The notes: generated by a model from the sequence alone, not told the origin. 55,263 nucleotides of DNA from CAYVUM01 sp964619055 (GCA_964619055.1 CAZUDB010000018.1:1-55263); one strand, 5' to 3'; shown: positions 26,322 through 35,230, numbered from the stretch's first letter. A program made the numbers and translations.

Positions 26322-27389
26322 CTAAAATCGGATGCGGAAGTTTCCAGTAAAGGCGTGGCTCGTGTGGGCGTCGCTTAACAGGCGGCCGTCGTAGCCGACC
26401 GTCAGGATGTATCGGTCTTTGTACTCGCCGGTCAAAGTGGTCCCCAGGCGGAGCGCTGAGCTCTCGCTGTCGGGAACGTTTTCTTGGCCCATTCCGTTGG
26501 TGGCAATCCGCGTATACTTCACGGTGCGCCCGCCGTCGCCGAAGTCGTGCTCGAAGGCGACACGCAGTTGCGGAATCAGGATGATCTCTTTCTCCTCGTC
26601 CTCATACACGTATTGGACACGCCCGCCGAGTTGCCCCACGTTGATGAGCACGGACTGACTCTCCACGGCCTCGCGAATATCGCCTTGGTTGGTTTCCGTG
26701 TAGCTGTCGACATGGATGCTCCCCACCTGCCAGTTTACGAAGGGACCAAAGGAAAACGCCCCTTCCTGGTGGTCCCAACCCACTAAGGCGTTGGCCAACC
26801 AGGCCTGTAGGTCTGGATCGGCGCTTGCGGTGAAGGGGGTCCCCGGCGCCTGCAGAGCCGGCTCCAGCCGCGTTAGTTCCGCCGACCCGAAGGCATACCC
26901 GAAGGCTACGTTTACGTAAGCACCAGGCGTTTGTTGGTACTGATAATAGCCGACCACGGAGCCGAGCTTGGTGCGGGTTTCACTGCCGTCGTTCAGATCG
27001 GAATGAACAGAGCTGTATCCGCCGGACAGCCCAGCCGAACCGATAAGGCCAAGGTTGCGGAGCGGGTAATCGACACCGCCTGAGATGAAGTAGCCGTCAT
27101 AATCGCCCCCGCTCTGGGTGCCGCGGTTATCGAAAGTCCCGCTTTGGAGACCCCCGTCGATCCACCCGATCAGGTCCCTATCCCCGAACAGCGGCACACA
27201 CGCAGAATCGTCCGAGTCATCGCAGACATTGGGAAGATAGGCATTGCCACGGCGCGCCGGAGCGCCGACCAGGGACTGGACCGCAACCGTGGCCAGATTG
27301 CCAATGCTGGCCAGATTATCTGTCGCCCGGGCTGCCGGAACAGCAAACAACATCGCCGAAACGGCGAAGACTACTGTAAAGCGGAACAT
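26322..27389 (-). CDS. Outer-membrane beta-barrel protein (autotransporter-domain-like)
   Basis: 355 aa. Signal peptide (FTVVFAVSAMLFAVPAARA, cleaved before TDNL), a short Cys-containing segment (NVCDDSDDSACVP, perhaps disulfide-bonded), then alternating amphipathic strands such as YDGYFISGGVDYPL and SGGYSSVHSDL to the C-terminus, which ends FRIRF, the terminal aromatic expected for BAM-assembled barrels. The layout resembles autotransporter beta domains of 12 strands but there is no long passenger. The start has a good ribosome site (GGGGAGGG). Role unknown; pore or adhesin anchor are possible. It stands alone between two AT-rich spacers. Confidence 0.75.
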   Translation of the reverse strand: MFRFTVVFAVSAMLFAVPAARATDNLASIGNLATVAVQSLVGAPARRGNAYLPNVCDDSDDSACVPLFGDRDLIGWIDGGLQSGTFDNRGTQSGGDYDGYFISGGVDYPLRNLGLIGSAGLSGGYSSVHSDLNDGSETRTKLGSVVGYYQYQQTPGAYVNVAFGYAFGSAELTRLEPALQAPGTPFTASADPDLQAWLANALVGWDHQEGAFSFGPFVNWQVGSIHVDSYTETNQGDIREAVESQSVLINVGQLGGRVQYVYEDEEKEIILIPQLRVAFEHDFGDGGRTVKYTRIATNGMGQENVPDSESSALRLGTTLTGEYKDRYILTVGYDGRLLSDAHTSHAFTGNFRIRF

Positions 27390-27566
27390 GAAGCCCTCCC
27401 CTGAGTTCCCCGGGTGCTCTCAACGCCGGCGCACAATCTGTAACCGCTTGCACCGCGCCAAAGGTTGCGCGACCGCGGGCAGATTTCACTCCCCGGCCCC
27501 CCAATACCGAGAGCCTCCGAGTTACAATGCTAGAGGTGGCTACACGCTTTGTGAATATGACATGTC

Positions 27567-27580
27567 AACATTAGAATGTT
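27567..27580. repeat. Inverted repeat AACATT-AG-AATGTT
   Basis: A perfect 6-bp palindrome with a two-base centre in the AT-rich spacer upstream of both the barrel gene and the hydantoinase gene. It could be an operator. Confidence 0.35.
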
Positions 27581-27612
27581 ATAAAAATAGCAATAAATAC
27601 TGTTTGCCAGGT

Positions 27613-27631
27613 ATCTATTACGTGAATAGAT
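27613..27631. repeat. Inverted repeat ATCTATT-N5-AATAGAT
   Basis: A perfect 7-bp inverted repeat with spacer ACGTG, 33 bases from the palindrome at 27567-27580. The spacing and symmetry suit a dimeric regulator; no regulator gene is adjacent. Confidence 0.35.
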
Positions 27632-28066
27632 GGACTTATGGATTCCAATGTTGATGCTTTATGTTGATAAACGAACAGAACGATTGGTGATATCTAACGA
27701 TGTTCAGACTCCATCTTCGAACATAACGAACAAAAAAGCTAACATTTTCCTTAAATGTCTACAGAACTGATCGGCAGGAATTACCTTTTTACTTTAATGC
27801 CTTTGACTTTTTCTGCCACAATACCACCGTTGCTCCAAACATGGCACTGCTCGTGTCTTACTCCGACTTTGCGCTGCCCACCCTCCGACACGCTGCGTGC
27901 CGCATTTACGTGTCTGCATGTGGCATTTCTGCAAATACCCCTCTTGGTCTGCACAGACCGTGATGGCCACCACCGGCTTGTGGTCGCGTCGGCATCGGGG
28001 TATGCGCTTTCCGTGGTCGGAAGAGGCTTGGCCGCACGATTGAGTTCCAAAAGGCGGAGAGCCGGC

Positions 28067-31000
28067 GTGGCCCAGTGGCAATTCTGGATTGATCGGGGCG
28101 GAACGTTCACGGACGTGGTCGCCAAAGCACCGGACGGCAGCATCACCACCCGCAAGCTCCTGTCCGAGAACCCGGAGCACTACCGGGACGCCGCCATTCA
28201 AGGCATCCGTGAGATCCTGAACGTCGATCCGTCCGATCCCATCCCAGCTGATCGAATCGCCGTCGTGAAGATGGGGACCACCGTTGCCACCAACGCGCTG
28301 TTGGAGCGGACGGGGGACCGGGTCGTGCTCGCCATCACGCGCGGTTTCGCCGATGCACTCCGCATCGGCTACCAGAACCGTCCCCGCCTGTTCGACCGCC
28401 ACATCGTACTGCCGGAGATGCTGTATGAGCAGGTGGTGGAGATCGACGAACGACTGGATGCCCAGGGCGACGTTCTTTGCCCCCTCGATGAGGCCAAAGC
28501 CGAAGCGATGCTCCGAGCCGCGTTCGACGACGGCATCCGATCCGTCGCCATCGCCTTCATGCACGGCTATCGCTTCCACGCCCATGAGCAACGGGTTGCG
28601 GAGATCGCGGCCACAATTGGCTATAGTCAGATTTCCGTTTCCCATGCCGTCAGCCCGCTGATCAAGCTTGTCTCTCGCGGTGACACCACGGTAGTTGACG
28701 CCTACCTGTCGCCGATCCTCCGGCGGTATGTCGATCAAGTCGCTGCAGCGCTTGGTGACACGCGCTTGCAGTTCATGCAGTCCAACGGCGGACTCACCGA
28801 TGCAGCGTTGTTCCGAGGCAAGGACAGCATCCTCTCAGGCCCTGCGGGCGGCGTGGTCGGCATGGTGCGGACCGCGGAACTGGCCGGCTTCAAGCGTGTG
28901 ATCGGCTTCGACATGGGGGGCACCTCTACGGACGTCTCCCACTACAACGGCACGTTCGAGCGCAGCTTTGATAGTCTCGTGGCCGGCGTTCGAATGCGCG
29001 CCCCGATGATGCGCATCCACACGGTCGCCGCCGGCGGCGGCTCGATCCTCGCCTTCGATGGTGCGCGTCTTCGCGTCGGTCCGGACTCCGCCGGAGCGGA
29101 CCCGGGACCCGCGAGCTACCGCCGCGGCGGCCCACTGGCGGTAACGGACTGCAATGTCATGCTGGGTCGCGTCGATACACGCTACTTTCCGCACGTCTTC
29201 GGGCCAAACGCCGACCAACCCTTGGACGCGGACGTGGTGCGAACCCGGTTTGCCGCGTTGGCCGACGAGATTGCGGAGGCGACGGGGCGCGCAACCACGC
29301 CGGAGGCGACCGCCGAGGGCTTCCTGACGATTGCCGTCGAGAACATGGCCAACGCCATCAAAACCATCTCCGTCCAGCAAGGCCACGACGTCACGGACTA
29401 CGTGCTCAATTGTTTCGGTGGTGCCGGCGGCCAGCATGCCTGTCAGGTTGCCGATGCACTCGGCATGACGGAGGTGCTGATCCACCCCTTGGCTGGCGTC
29501 TTGTCGGCCTACGGCATGGGCCTGGCGGACATCGCAGCGTTGCGCGAACGGACCGTCGATTTGCCCTTGGAGGCGAGCGCTCTGCCAGGCTTTGCGGAGC
29601 AGCTGGACGACATGGCCGCCAAGGCGTGCGAGGAAGTGAAAAGCCAAGGGCTCCGGGCGGACGCGATCTCCGTCGTTCGCTTAGCCCACCTTCGCTACCA
29701 GGGTACGGACACGGCCCTGGGCGTGCCGTTCGCCGACCAGGACAGCATGTCCGCAGCCTTCTCCCAAATGCATCGCCAGCGCTTCGGCTTCGACATGCCC
29801 AATCGCCCGATGACCGTGGACACCCTGTCTGTGGAAGCGATCGGGTCAACGGAGCAAGGCGAGGAGCCGGTGGCCGACGACAGCGACACATCGGCATCAC
29901 CAGCGTGCGCCCTGGCGGAAACATCGATGTGGATCGACGGCGCATGGGTCACCACGCCCGTGTTTGACCGCGCCCAACTCCTGCCCGGCCAGACCATGGC
30001 CGGCCCCGCCATCCTGGTGGAGACCACGGCAACGACAGTGGTGGAACCCGGCTGGCAGGCTCGCGTGACCGCCCGCCGCCATCTGCTGCTCACCCGGGTT
30101 GCGCCACGCAACCCGACTGTTTCCATTGGCACCAGCGTAGATCCGGTCCGGCTCGAAGTGTTCAACAACCTTTTCATGTCGATTGCCGAGCAGATGGGCG
30201 CTGTGCTTGCCAACACCGCCATTTCCGTGAACATCAAGGAGCGCCTGGACTTCAGTTGTGCGGTCTTTGACGCCCATGGCAACCTGGTGGCCAACGCCCC
30301 GCATATGCCGGTCCACCTTGGTTCCATGAGTGAAAGCGTGCGCACGATCCTGCGCGAGCGCGGCACGACGATGGCCGCTGGGGACGTGTACGCCCTCAAC
30401 GCGCCCTACAATGGCGGCACCCACCTTCCCGACGTGACCGTGATTACGCCTGTGTTCGACGAGTCCACCGGCGTGCTTCTGTTTTTCGTGGGCTCGCGTG
30501 GCCACCACGCCGACATCGGCGGCATCACACCCGGCTCCATGCCGCCGGAAAGCCGCTCGGTCGAGGAAGAGGGCGTTCTGATCGACAACGTGGACCTTGT
30601 CAAAGGCGGCCGCTTTCTTGAGCAGGAGATCAGGGCCCTCCTCGCGAGCAGCCCATGGCCGGCCCGCAACCCGGACCAGAACATCGCCGATCTGACAGCG
30701 CAGATTGCTGCCAACGAAACCGGCGTCAGCGAACTTCGCCGCATGGTGAGCCACTTCGGCCTGGACGGCGTTCGCGCCTACATGGGCCATGTTCAGGACA
30801 ACGCCGAGGAATCGGTACGCCGGGTCCTGGACGTACTTGAGCCGGGACACTTCCGGTGCGAGATGGACGACGACAGCGTGATCAATGTCACCGTCAGCCT
30901 GGACCGTGCCGCTCGCGCCGCGACCATCGATTTCACCGGGTCGTCGCCCCAGCGCGTCACCAACGTTAACGCGCCAACGGCCGTGTGTCACGCCGCCGTT

Positions 31001-31669
31001 CTGTATGTTTTCCGCACCCTTGTGGACGACGACATCCCGCTGAACGAGGGGTGTTTAAAGCCGCTTCAAGTGAACGTACCCGACCCCTCCATGCTGAGCC
31101 CGCACCCCCCCGCCGCCGTGGTCGCCGGCAATGTTGAAACATCTCAAATCATCGTCGATGCCCTCTACGGCGCCCTCGGCACACTGGCGGCATCACAGGG
31201 CACCATGAACAACCTGACGTTCGGGAACGCCACCCACCAGTATTACGAGACGCTTTGCGGCGGCGTCGGGGCCGGCCCTGATTTCAATGGCGCGTCTGCC
31301 GTCCACAGTCACATGACCAACTCCCGTTTGACCGACCCGGAAATCCTGGAGTGGCGGTTCCCGGTGGTGTTGGAGTCGTTCGCAATCCGCCGGGGCAGTG
31401 GCGGGACCGGCCGCATGGCCGGCGGCGATGGCGTGGTCCGGCGCTTGCGGTTCCTGGCTCCGATGACGGCCTCAATATTGTCCGGTCGGCGTCGCCTCCA
31501 ACCGTTCGGACTCAAAGGCGGGTCGCCCGGCGCCGCGGGGCGAAACCGGATCGAGCGGGCGGACGGCCGCGTTGAAGACCTGGGCAGCACCGCCACGCGA
31601 GACGTTGATGCGGGCGACTGTCTGGTCATCGAAACGCCCGGCGGGGGCGGCTACGGCACACCGTTGTGA
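28067..31669 (+). CDS. 5-oxoprolinase/hydantoinase, fused A and B domains
   Basis: 1200 aa, the length of full 5-oxoprolinases. The N-terminal QFWIDRGGTFTDVVAK, then VKMGTTVATNALLER and IGFDMGGTSTDVS, are the ATP-binding actin-like features of hydantoinase A; from about residue 690 (EVFNNLFMSIAEQMG, SVNIKERLDFSCAVFD, NAPYNGGTHLPDVTV, GTMNNLTFGN) is hydantoinase B. It hydrolyses a cyclic amide such as 5-oxoproline or a hydantoin with ATP, in the cytoplasm. The start GTG 28067 is where family similarity begins, with GGAG about eight bases upstream. OplA-type fusion is clear, exact substrate is not. Confidence 0.9.
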   Translation: MAQWQFWIDRGGTFTDVVAKAPDGSITTRKLLSENPEHYRDAAIQGIREILNVDPSDPIPADRIAVVKMGTTVATNALLERTGDRVVLAITRGFADALRIGYQNRPRLFDRHIVLPEMLYEQVVEIDERLDAQGDVLCPLDEAKAEAMLRAAFDDGIRSVAIAFMHGYRFHAHEQRVAEIAATIGYSQISVSHAVSPLIKLVSRGDTTVVDAYLSPILRRYVDQVAAALGDTRLQFMQSNGGLTDAALFRGKDSILSGPAGGVVGMVRTAELAGFKRVIGFDMGGTSTDVSHYNGTFERSFDSLVAGVRMRAPMMRIHTVAAGGGSILAFDGARLRVGPDSAGADPGPASYRRGGPLAVTDCNVMLGRVDTRYFPHVFGPNADQPLDADVVRTRFAALADEIAEATGRATTPEATAEGFLTIAVENMANAIKTISVQQGHDVTDYVLNCFGGAGGQHACQVADALGMTEVLIHPLAGVLSAYGMGLADIAALRERTVDLPLEASALPGFAEQLDDMAAKACEEVKSQGLRADAISVVRLAHLRYQGTDTALGVPFADQDSMSAAFSQMHRQRFGFDMPNRPMTVDTLSVEAIGSTEQGEEPVADDSDTSASPACALAETSMWIDGAWVTTPVFDRAQLLPGQTMAGPAILVETTATTVVEPGWQARVTARRHLLLTRVAPRNPTVSIGTSVDPVRLEVFNNLFMSIAEQMGAVLANTAISVNIKERLDFSCAVFDAHGNLVANAPHMPVHLGSMSESVRTILRERGTTMAAGDVYALNAPYNGGTHLPDVTVITPVFDESTGVLLFFVGSRGHHADIGGITPGSMPPESRSVEEEGVLIDNVDLVKGGRFLEQEIRALLASSPWPARNPDQNIADLTAQIAANETGVSELRRMVSHFGLDGVRAYMGHVQDNAEESVRRVLDVLEPGHFRCEMDDDSVINVTVSLDRAARAATIDFTGSSPQRVTNVNAPTAVCHAAVLYVFRTLVDDDIPLNEGCLKPLQVNVPDPSMLSPHPPAAVVAGNVETSQIIVDALYGALGTLAASQGTMNNLTFGNATHQYYETLCGGVGAGPDFNGASAVHSHMTNSRLTDPEILEWRFPVVLESFAIRRGSGGTGRMAGGDGVVRRLRFLAPMTASILSGRRRLQPFGLKGGSPGAAGRNRIERADGRVEDLGSTATRDVDAGDCLVIETPGGGGYGTPL

Positions 31670-31974
31670 GCCGACGCGAGGCCTCAGGAATCGGGGCGCA
31701 AGCAGCGCTGTTGCATACCGGCAACGCGTTTACGGCGATCCATAAGCGGCCAACCCCCAAGACGGGAGAGCCGGAGCCTCGGGCAGGCGTGCCAAGCTCC
31801 GCGTTTACAATGTGTTAGCATTCAGCGATAGGAAACCTTGAGCTGATCCGATGCGGCGGGCCGCGGAGGCCGCTTAAGTCGTTGGTTTGACAAAAAAACA
31901 CGTCATCGTACAGTAGCGGCGGGCAGGTCTCCGCGGTACCCCATCGCGCGAGTCGCCCCTGCAGTGGTCGAACC
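31670..31974. other. Intergenic region upstream of the TolC-type gene
   Basis: 305 bases. The only feature I can support is the TTGACA/TACAGT promoter candidate at 31887-31914. Confidence 0.4.
31887..31914 (+). promoter_or_regulatory. Candidate promoter of the TolC-type gene
   Basis: TTGACA at 31887-31892 is followed after 16 bases by TACAGT at 31909-31914 (four of six matches to TATAAT). The implied start site is near 31921, giving a leader of about 54 bases before ATG 31975. Confidence 0.45.
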
Positions 31975-33303
31975 ATGGGCCTGTCACACCGTTTTCTAAG
32001 CATCATTTCGGCAGCGTCGACCTCATGCGCAGCGTTTATGCTTGGCGCACCAGTGGCTTTGGCTGGCCAACTCGAGGACGAGTTGGTCCATCTGTTGTCA
32101 ACCAACCCACAAATCCAGGCTGCCGCCGCCGAGCTTGAGTCCGCCCGTCAGGAGATTGATGGCGCCTTCTCGAGCTACCTGCCCCAGGTCGATGCCTCGG
32201 GCACCATCGGACCAACGGACATCACCACGGACACGCGGTCCCAGCTCGGGCTGGGCAGTTTCCGAGAAACCCAGAAAACGGCCGAACTCACGATCACGCA
32301 AAATGTGTTCGACGGCTTTGAAACCGCGTCCGAGGTCCGGATCGCCCGCCTGAACACGGAGGTAGCAGCGCTCACCCTGACAGGAACGCGCCAGCAACTG
32401 CTGCTGGACGGCGTCCTGGCGTATTTGGACGTGCTGCGGCAGCAACGGCTCGTCGAACTGTCTCAGGAAAGCGAGGACTCGCTGAAGGTCCAAGCCGAAC
32501 TGGAGGATGAGCGCGTGATCCGCGGCGGTGGGATTGAAGTCGATGTGTTGCAGGCCAAAGCACGCCTGCAGATTGCGGTCGAGCGCCGGGTGGTTTTCCT
32601 GGGCGCATTTCAGACCGCCGTGAGCCGCTACATCCAGGTTTTTGGACGTGCGCCCTTGCTGGAGCGCATGGGCGATCCGACGCCGCCGGAAGCGGCCTTG
32701 CCGCGCACCGTCGACATGGCGGTGGATGATGCCTCGTCAACGAACCCGGCAATCTTGAGCAGTCTTGCCACCGTCGAAGCCGCCGAAGAACGGCGGCGTC
32801 TGGCGCGCGCTGGGTATTTCCCCCGCCTTGAGATCGTCGGCGTCTCATCCTATGAGGAGGACTTTGATCTCCAGCCAGGCGTGCGGACCGATTTTTCGCT
32901 TGTGCTGCGTGCCACCTGGAACTTGTTCAACGGCTTTGCCACAACCGCCAGCGTCAGCCAGGCAGCCTACGACTACCGAGCCAGCCTGGACAATTACCGC
33001 AACGCAACGCGGACGGTGGCGGACGCTGTTCGCATCGCTTGGGAGGAGCTTCAAACTTCCGAGCAGCGAGTCGACCTCCTGCTCAATGCCGTCGTGATCG
33101 CAGAGGAAGTGTTCGAGGCCCGGCGGCGCTTGCGCATCCTCGGCAACGAGAGCCTGATCAACGTCCTGATCGCCCAGGATGAGGTCAGCAACGCCCGGAT
33201 CAACCTCGCTGATGCCCGTTATACCCGGCTCGGCTCCGTTTATCGGATTCTGCACGCGATCGGCCGCTTGGATGCGGGCACCCTCAATCTCCGCACGGAG
33301 TAG
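31975..33303 (+). CDS. TolC family outer-membrane channel
   Basis: 442 aa. Signal peptide (SAASTSCAAFMLGAPVALA) then the duplicated TolC pattern: TNPQIQAAAAELESARQEIDGAFSSYLP in the first repeat and NPAILSSLATVEAAEERRRLARAGYFPRL in the second, with LTITQNVFDGF and RATWNLFNGF as equivalent strands and long helices between. It forms trimeric channels for type I secretion or drug efflux. No adaptor or ABC/RND gene is adjacent, so its partner lies elsewhere. Type I secretion and envelope polysaccharide export are both possible. Confidence 0.9.
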   Translation: MGLSHRFLSIISAASTSCAAFMLGAPVALAGQLEDELVHLLSTNPQIQAAAAELESARQEIDGAFSSYLPQVDASGTIGPTDITTDTRSQLGLGSFRETQKTAELTITQNVFDGFETASEVRIARLNTEVAALTLTGTRQQLLLDGVLAYLDVLRQQRLVELSQESEDSLKVQAELEDERVIRGGGIEVDVLQAKARLQIAVERRVVFLGAFQTAVSRYIQVFGRAPLLERMGDPTPPEAALPRTVDMAVDDASSTNPAILSSLATVEAAEERRRLARAGYFPRLEIVGVSSYEEDFDLQPGVRTDFSLVLRATWNLFNGFATTASVSQAAYDYRASLDNYRNATRTVADAVRIAWEELQTSEQRVDLLLNAVVIAEEVFEARRRLRILGNESLINVLIAQDEVSNARINLADARYTRLGSVYRILHAIGRLDAGTLNLRTE

Positions 33304-33329
33304 CAGGCGAAATCCCGTTAAAACGCAAA

Positions 33330-33352
33330 GGTGCCGGCACGCGGCCGGCACC
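33330..33352. terminator. Hairpin between tolC-type and hsp20 genes
   Basis: GGTGCCGGC and GCCGGCACC pair perfectly around a five-base loop in the spacer between the two convergent genes, 26 bases after the TolC-type stop. It likely serves both strands, though T-runs are absent. Confidence 0.55.
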
Positions 33353-33380
33353 CTGCGAAACGCAATTTGAAAGGGGTCGT

Positions 33381-33860
33381 CTAAGCGGCGTTGCGATCGC
33401 CCTCAAGCAACTTACCGGTGGTGCCTGCATCGGGCTCAGCGGTGCTTATAGGGATCTGACGCGGCTTCATAGCCTCCGGCACCTCGCGGTGCAAATCGAT
33501 GGTCAAAAGACCATTCTGCATGCTGGCGGCAGTCACCTGCAGGTGCTCGGCCAACTGGAATTGGCGCTTGAAGCTGCGCCCGGCGATGCCGCGATACAGA
33601 TAGGACACGCCGTTTTCAGCATCCTGCTTCTGGCCCTCGACCAACAGCGTAGACTCCTTCACCGTCACGGTGACGTCATTTTCGCCGAATCCGGCCACTG
33701 CGAGCGTGATCCGATAATCATGCTCACCAGTCTTCTCAATATTGTAGGGCGGATAAGCGTTGCCCGTATCTGTCCAGCGCACCGAATCTTCGAGAAGATT
33801 GGCGAGCCGGTCAAAGCCAACGGACGAGCGGAACAGGGGGGACAGATCAAACGTTGTCAT
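33381..33860 (-). CDS. Small heat-shock protein, Hsp20/IbpA class
   Basis: 159 aa. An N-terminal arm (MTTFDLSPLFRSSVGFDRL) typical of IbpA-like class A proteins precedes an alpha-crystallin domain (YPPYNIEKTGEHDYRITLAVAGF to NGLLTIDLHREVPE with the Gly-Leu-Leu motif) and a C-terminal tail containing RQIPI, the I-x-I anchor. It is an ATP-independent holdase in the cytoplasm. The ATG at 33860 has its GGAGG buried in a ROSE-type hairpin (33864-33888), so translation is expected to rise with temperature. Confidence 0.92.
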   Translation of the reverse strand: MTTFDLSPLFRSSVGFDRLANLLEDSVRWTDTGNAYPPYNIEKTGEHDYRITLAVAGFGENDVTVTVKESTLLVEGQKQDAENGVSYLYRGIAGRSFKRQFQLAEHLQVTAASMQNGLLTIDLHREVPEAMKPRQIPISTAEPDAGTTGKLLEGDRNAA

Positions 33861-33928
33861 CGTACACATCCTCCGACAAGCAATGTGTTGCAAGGGACGG
33901 TCACCGTCCCGGGTACATGTCCGGACCC
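33861..33928 (-). ncRNA. ROSE-like RNA thermometer in the hsp20 leader
   Basis: Reading the minus strand, the last hairpin before the ATG is ACACA, UUGCU, loop UGUCGG, AGGA, UGUGU: a 5-bp outer stem with UUGCU paired to the Shine-Dalgarno AGGA and one G bulged, exactly the conserved ROSE arrangement. Upstream, GGGACGG-UGA-CCGUCCC (33894-33910) makes a second hairpin and GGGU/ACCC (33911-33928) a third. Known ROSE elements melt at heat-shock temperature to free the ribosome site. Confidence 0.8.
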
Positions 33929-34060
33929 GACAATCGGCATCCAGACAAAGATGAAGTAGTCGCGGCTTTTGCCCGCGTCAATGGCTCGCTGGCGTTCAAG
34001 CGAGCGCGCAAAGCCTTCGTCAATGGTCCGCGTGTCCAGCCGGTCAGGACCGGCTAAGGA

Positions 34061-34693
34061 TCAGGCCGGAACGGCCGGATTGAGGCTGTACGTTCCGAGC
34101 CAGGTACCTTCGGCGAGGATATGTCCGGCCAAGGCGGCCCGGGCGTCTGCGCCCGTGAACACGCCTGTCAAACCCAGGCTCTCCACGTCCAGCGCATAGA
34201 CCGTGAAGTGGTAGTGGTGGACGATGGAGTCGTTCCAGGGTGGACACGGCCCGTCATAGCCACCGTAATCGCCAGCCATGTCCGCATCACCAGCGAACCA
34301 ATCCGTGTAGGAATTTATCCCTCGAACGCCATTGGCAACCGGGCCGGGCGCCTTGCCTTTGGCGGTGACGCCGTCGCTATCCGCGGCCTCGGCCAGCTCA
34401 GTGATTTCGGGCGGTATATCGACCAGAACCCAATGAAAAAAGTCGATTCGCGGCAGATCCGCCGGGACCGTGCGCCCTTCCTGGTTCACGTCGTCGGGTT
34501 TGGACGGAACGTCCGGATCATGACAGATAATCGCAAAGGAGCGCGTTCCCGCCGGCGCGCCGGACCAGCGGATATGGGGGCTCCGGTTCGCTCCTAGCGC
34601 CACATGCGTCTCTGCCGCGGGAACGCCAAATGCAAAAGGTTCTGGAATTGGCGCTCCGTCCGCCCATCCCTCGATGCTCACGGTCAGCGCCAT
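34061..34693 (-). CDS. YbhB/YbcL-type PEBP (Raf-kinase-inhibitor-like) protein
   Basis: 210 aa phosphatidylethanolamine-binding-protein fold. The signatures are RSPHIRWSGAPAGTRSFAIICHDPDVP (ligand-pocket Asp-Pro-Asp), FFHWVLVDIPPE, and GGYDGPCPPWNDSIVHHYHFTVYALD. Bacterial members have no firmly known role; they may bind phosphorylated ligands. There is no signal peptide, so it is cytoplasmic. The start is ATG 34693, behind an excellent GAGGAGG; the frame continues upstream into the tRNA gene but is not coding there. tRNA-Val lies upstream on the same strand. Confidence 0.88.
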   Translation of the reverse strand: MALTVSIEGWADGAPIPEPFAFGVPAAETHVALGANRSPHIRWSGAPAGTRSFAIICHDPDVPSKPDDVNQEGRTVPADLPRIDFFHWVLVDIPPEITELAEAADSDGVTAKGKAPGPVANGVRGINSYTDWFAGDADMAGDYGGYDGPCPPWNDSIVHHYHFTVYALDVESLGLTGVFTGADARAALAGHILAEGTWLGTYSLNPAVPA

Positions 34694-34826
34694 GGCGATG
34701 TCTCCTCCTCTCCGTGTTACGGCAGCGCATGCAACACCCGCTTCAGGGGCTGAACGCGGCGGTGGCCGGGTTCCGAACGGGGTGCCGTTCCCGATCCGTC
34801 GTTGGGCAGGCCCAGCCAACGCCGTT

Positions 34827-34902
34827 TGGTTGGCGGGGGAAGGACTCGAACCTCCGGCCTCTCCCATGTAAAAGGAGCGCTCTGCCACTGAGCTACCCGC
34901 CA
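34827..34902 (-). tRNA. tRNA-Val (UAC anticodon)
   Basis: A full cloverleaf can be folded on the minus strand: acceptor TGGCGGG with CCCGCCA, UA at 8-9, D stem GCTC/GAGC, anticodon stem CTCCT/GGGAG with loop TTTACAT (anticodon UAC, reads GUA valine codons), T arm with TTCGAGT, and an encoded CCA. One extra C appears between T stem and acceptor (or an eight-base T loop), which is unusual. Confidence 0.85.
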
Positions 34903-35014
34903 GTCGTACACGGGCGGCATACGCCGCTTGCGCCCCGGGGTCAACGCCCGGAGCGCTCACGGTCCATCCTCAAAAAACACCAATTTATTATGAAGATCCC
35001 GTTTCGAGACGGGA

Positions 35015-35230
35015 TTAGAACAGTTGGGGCAGTCCGCCCTTCACCACCGTGTCGATGGCAAATATCGCCAGCGCATAGCCGGCAACGCTTAAGCACAGTA
35101 AAGCTCCAACGGCCACGCGGCCACGCCAATACCGGGTACGTTTTTCTGAAGACCCGGAGCCGGCGTCACCCGTTTGGGTCGCATGTCCGCTGTACGAAGG
35201 CTGCTCAGCCAACGCGTGCGTCTGCTGCAT
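35015..35230 (-). CDS. Small single-pass membrane protein, hypothetical
   Basis: 71 aa. A polar N-terminal half (about 38 residues) is followed by one hydrophobic helix (GALLCLSVAGYALAIFAIDTV) and a short tail KGGLPQLF. A good ribosome site (GAGGAG) precedes the ATG at the right distance, and codon use matches the neighbours. No family is recognised. The tail would face the opposite side of the inner membrane from the N-terminus. Confidence 0.5.
   Translation of the reverse strand: MQQTHALAEQPSYSGHATQTGDAGSGSSEKRTRYWRGRVAVGALLCLSVAGYALAIFAIDTVVKGGLPQLF

Larger units (their letters stand above)
27390..28066. other. AT-rich divergent intergenic region
   Basis: 677 bases between the barrel gene and the hydantoinase gene. 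About 27540-27790 is AT-rich and holds two perfect inverted repeats listed below. The hydantoinase frame is open back to 27755, but residues there are not conserved in type, so I treat this part as non-coding leader. Confidence 0.45.

Noticed and set aside
27755..28066. Extended N-terminus of the 5-oxoprolinase frame
   Set aside because: These 104 codons are AT-rich, lack family similarity and precede the standard start motif at GTG 28067.
33981..34000. Sigma-32 type promoter for hsp20 (CTTGAA at 33995-34000, minus strand)
   Set aside because: The following CCATT lies only about ten bases on, too short a spacer for the known RpoH promoters.
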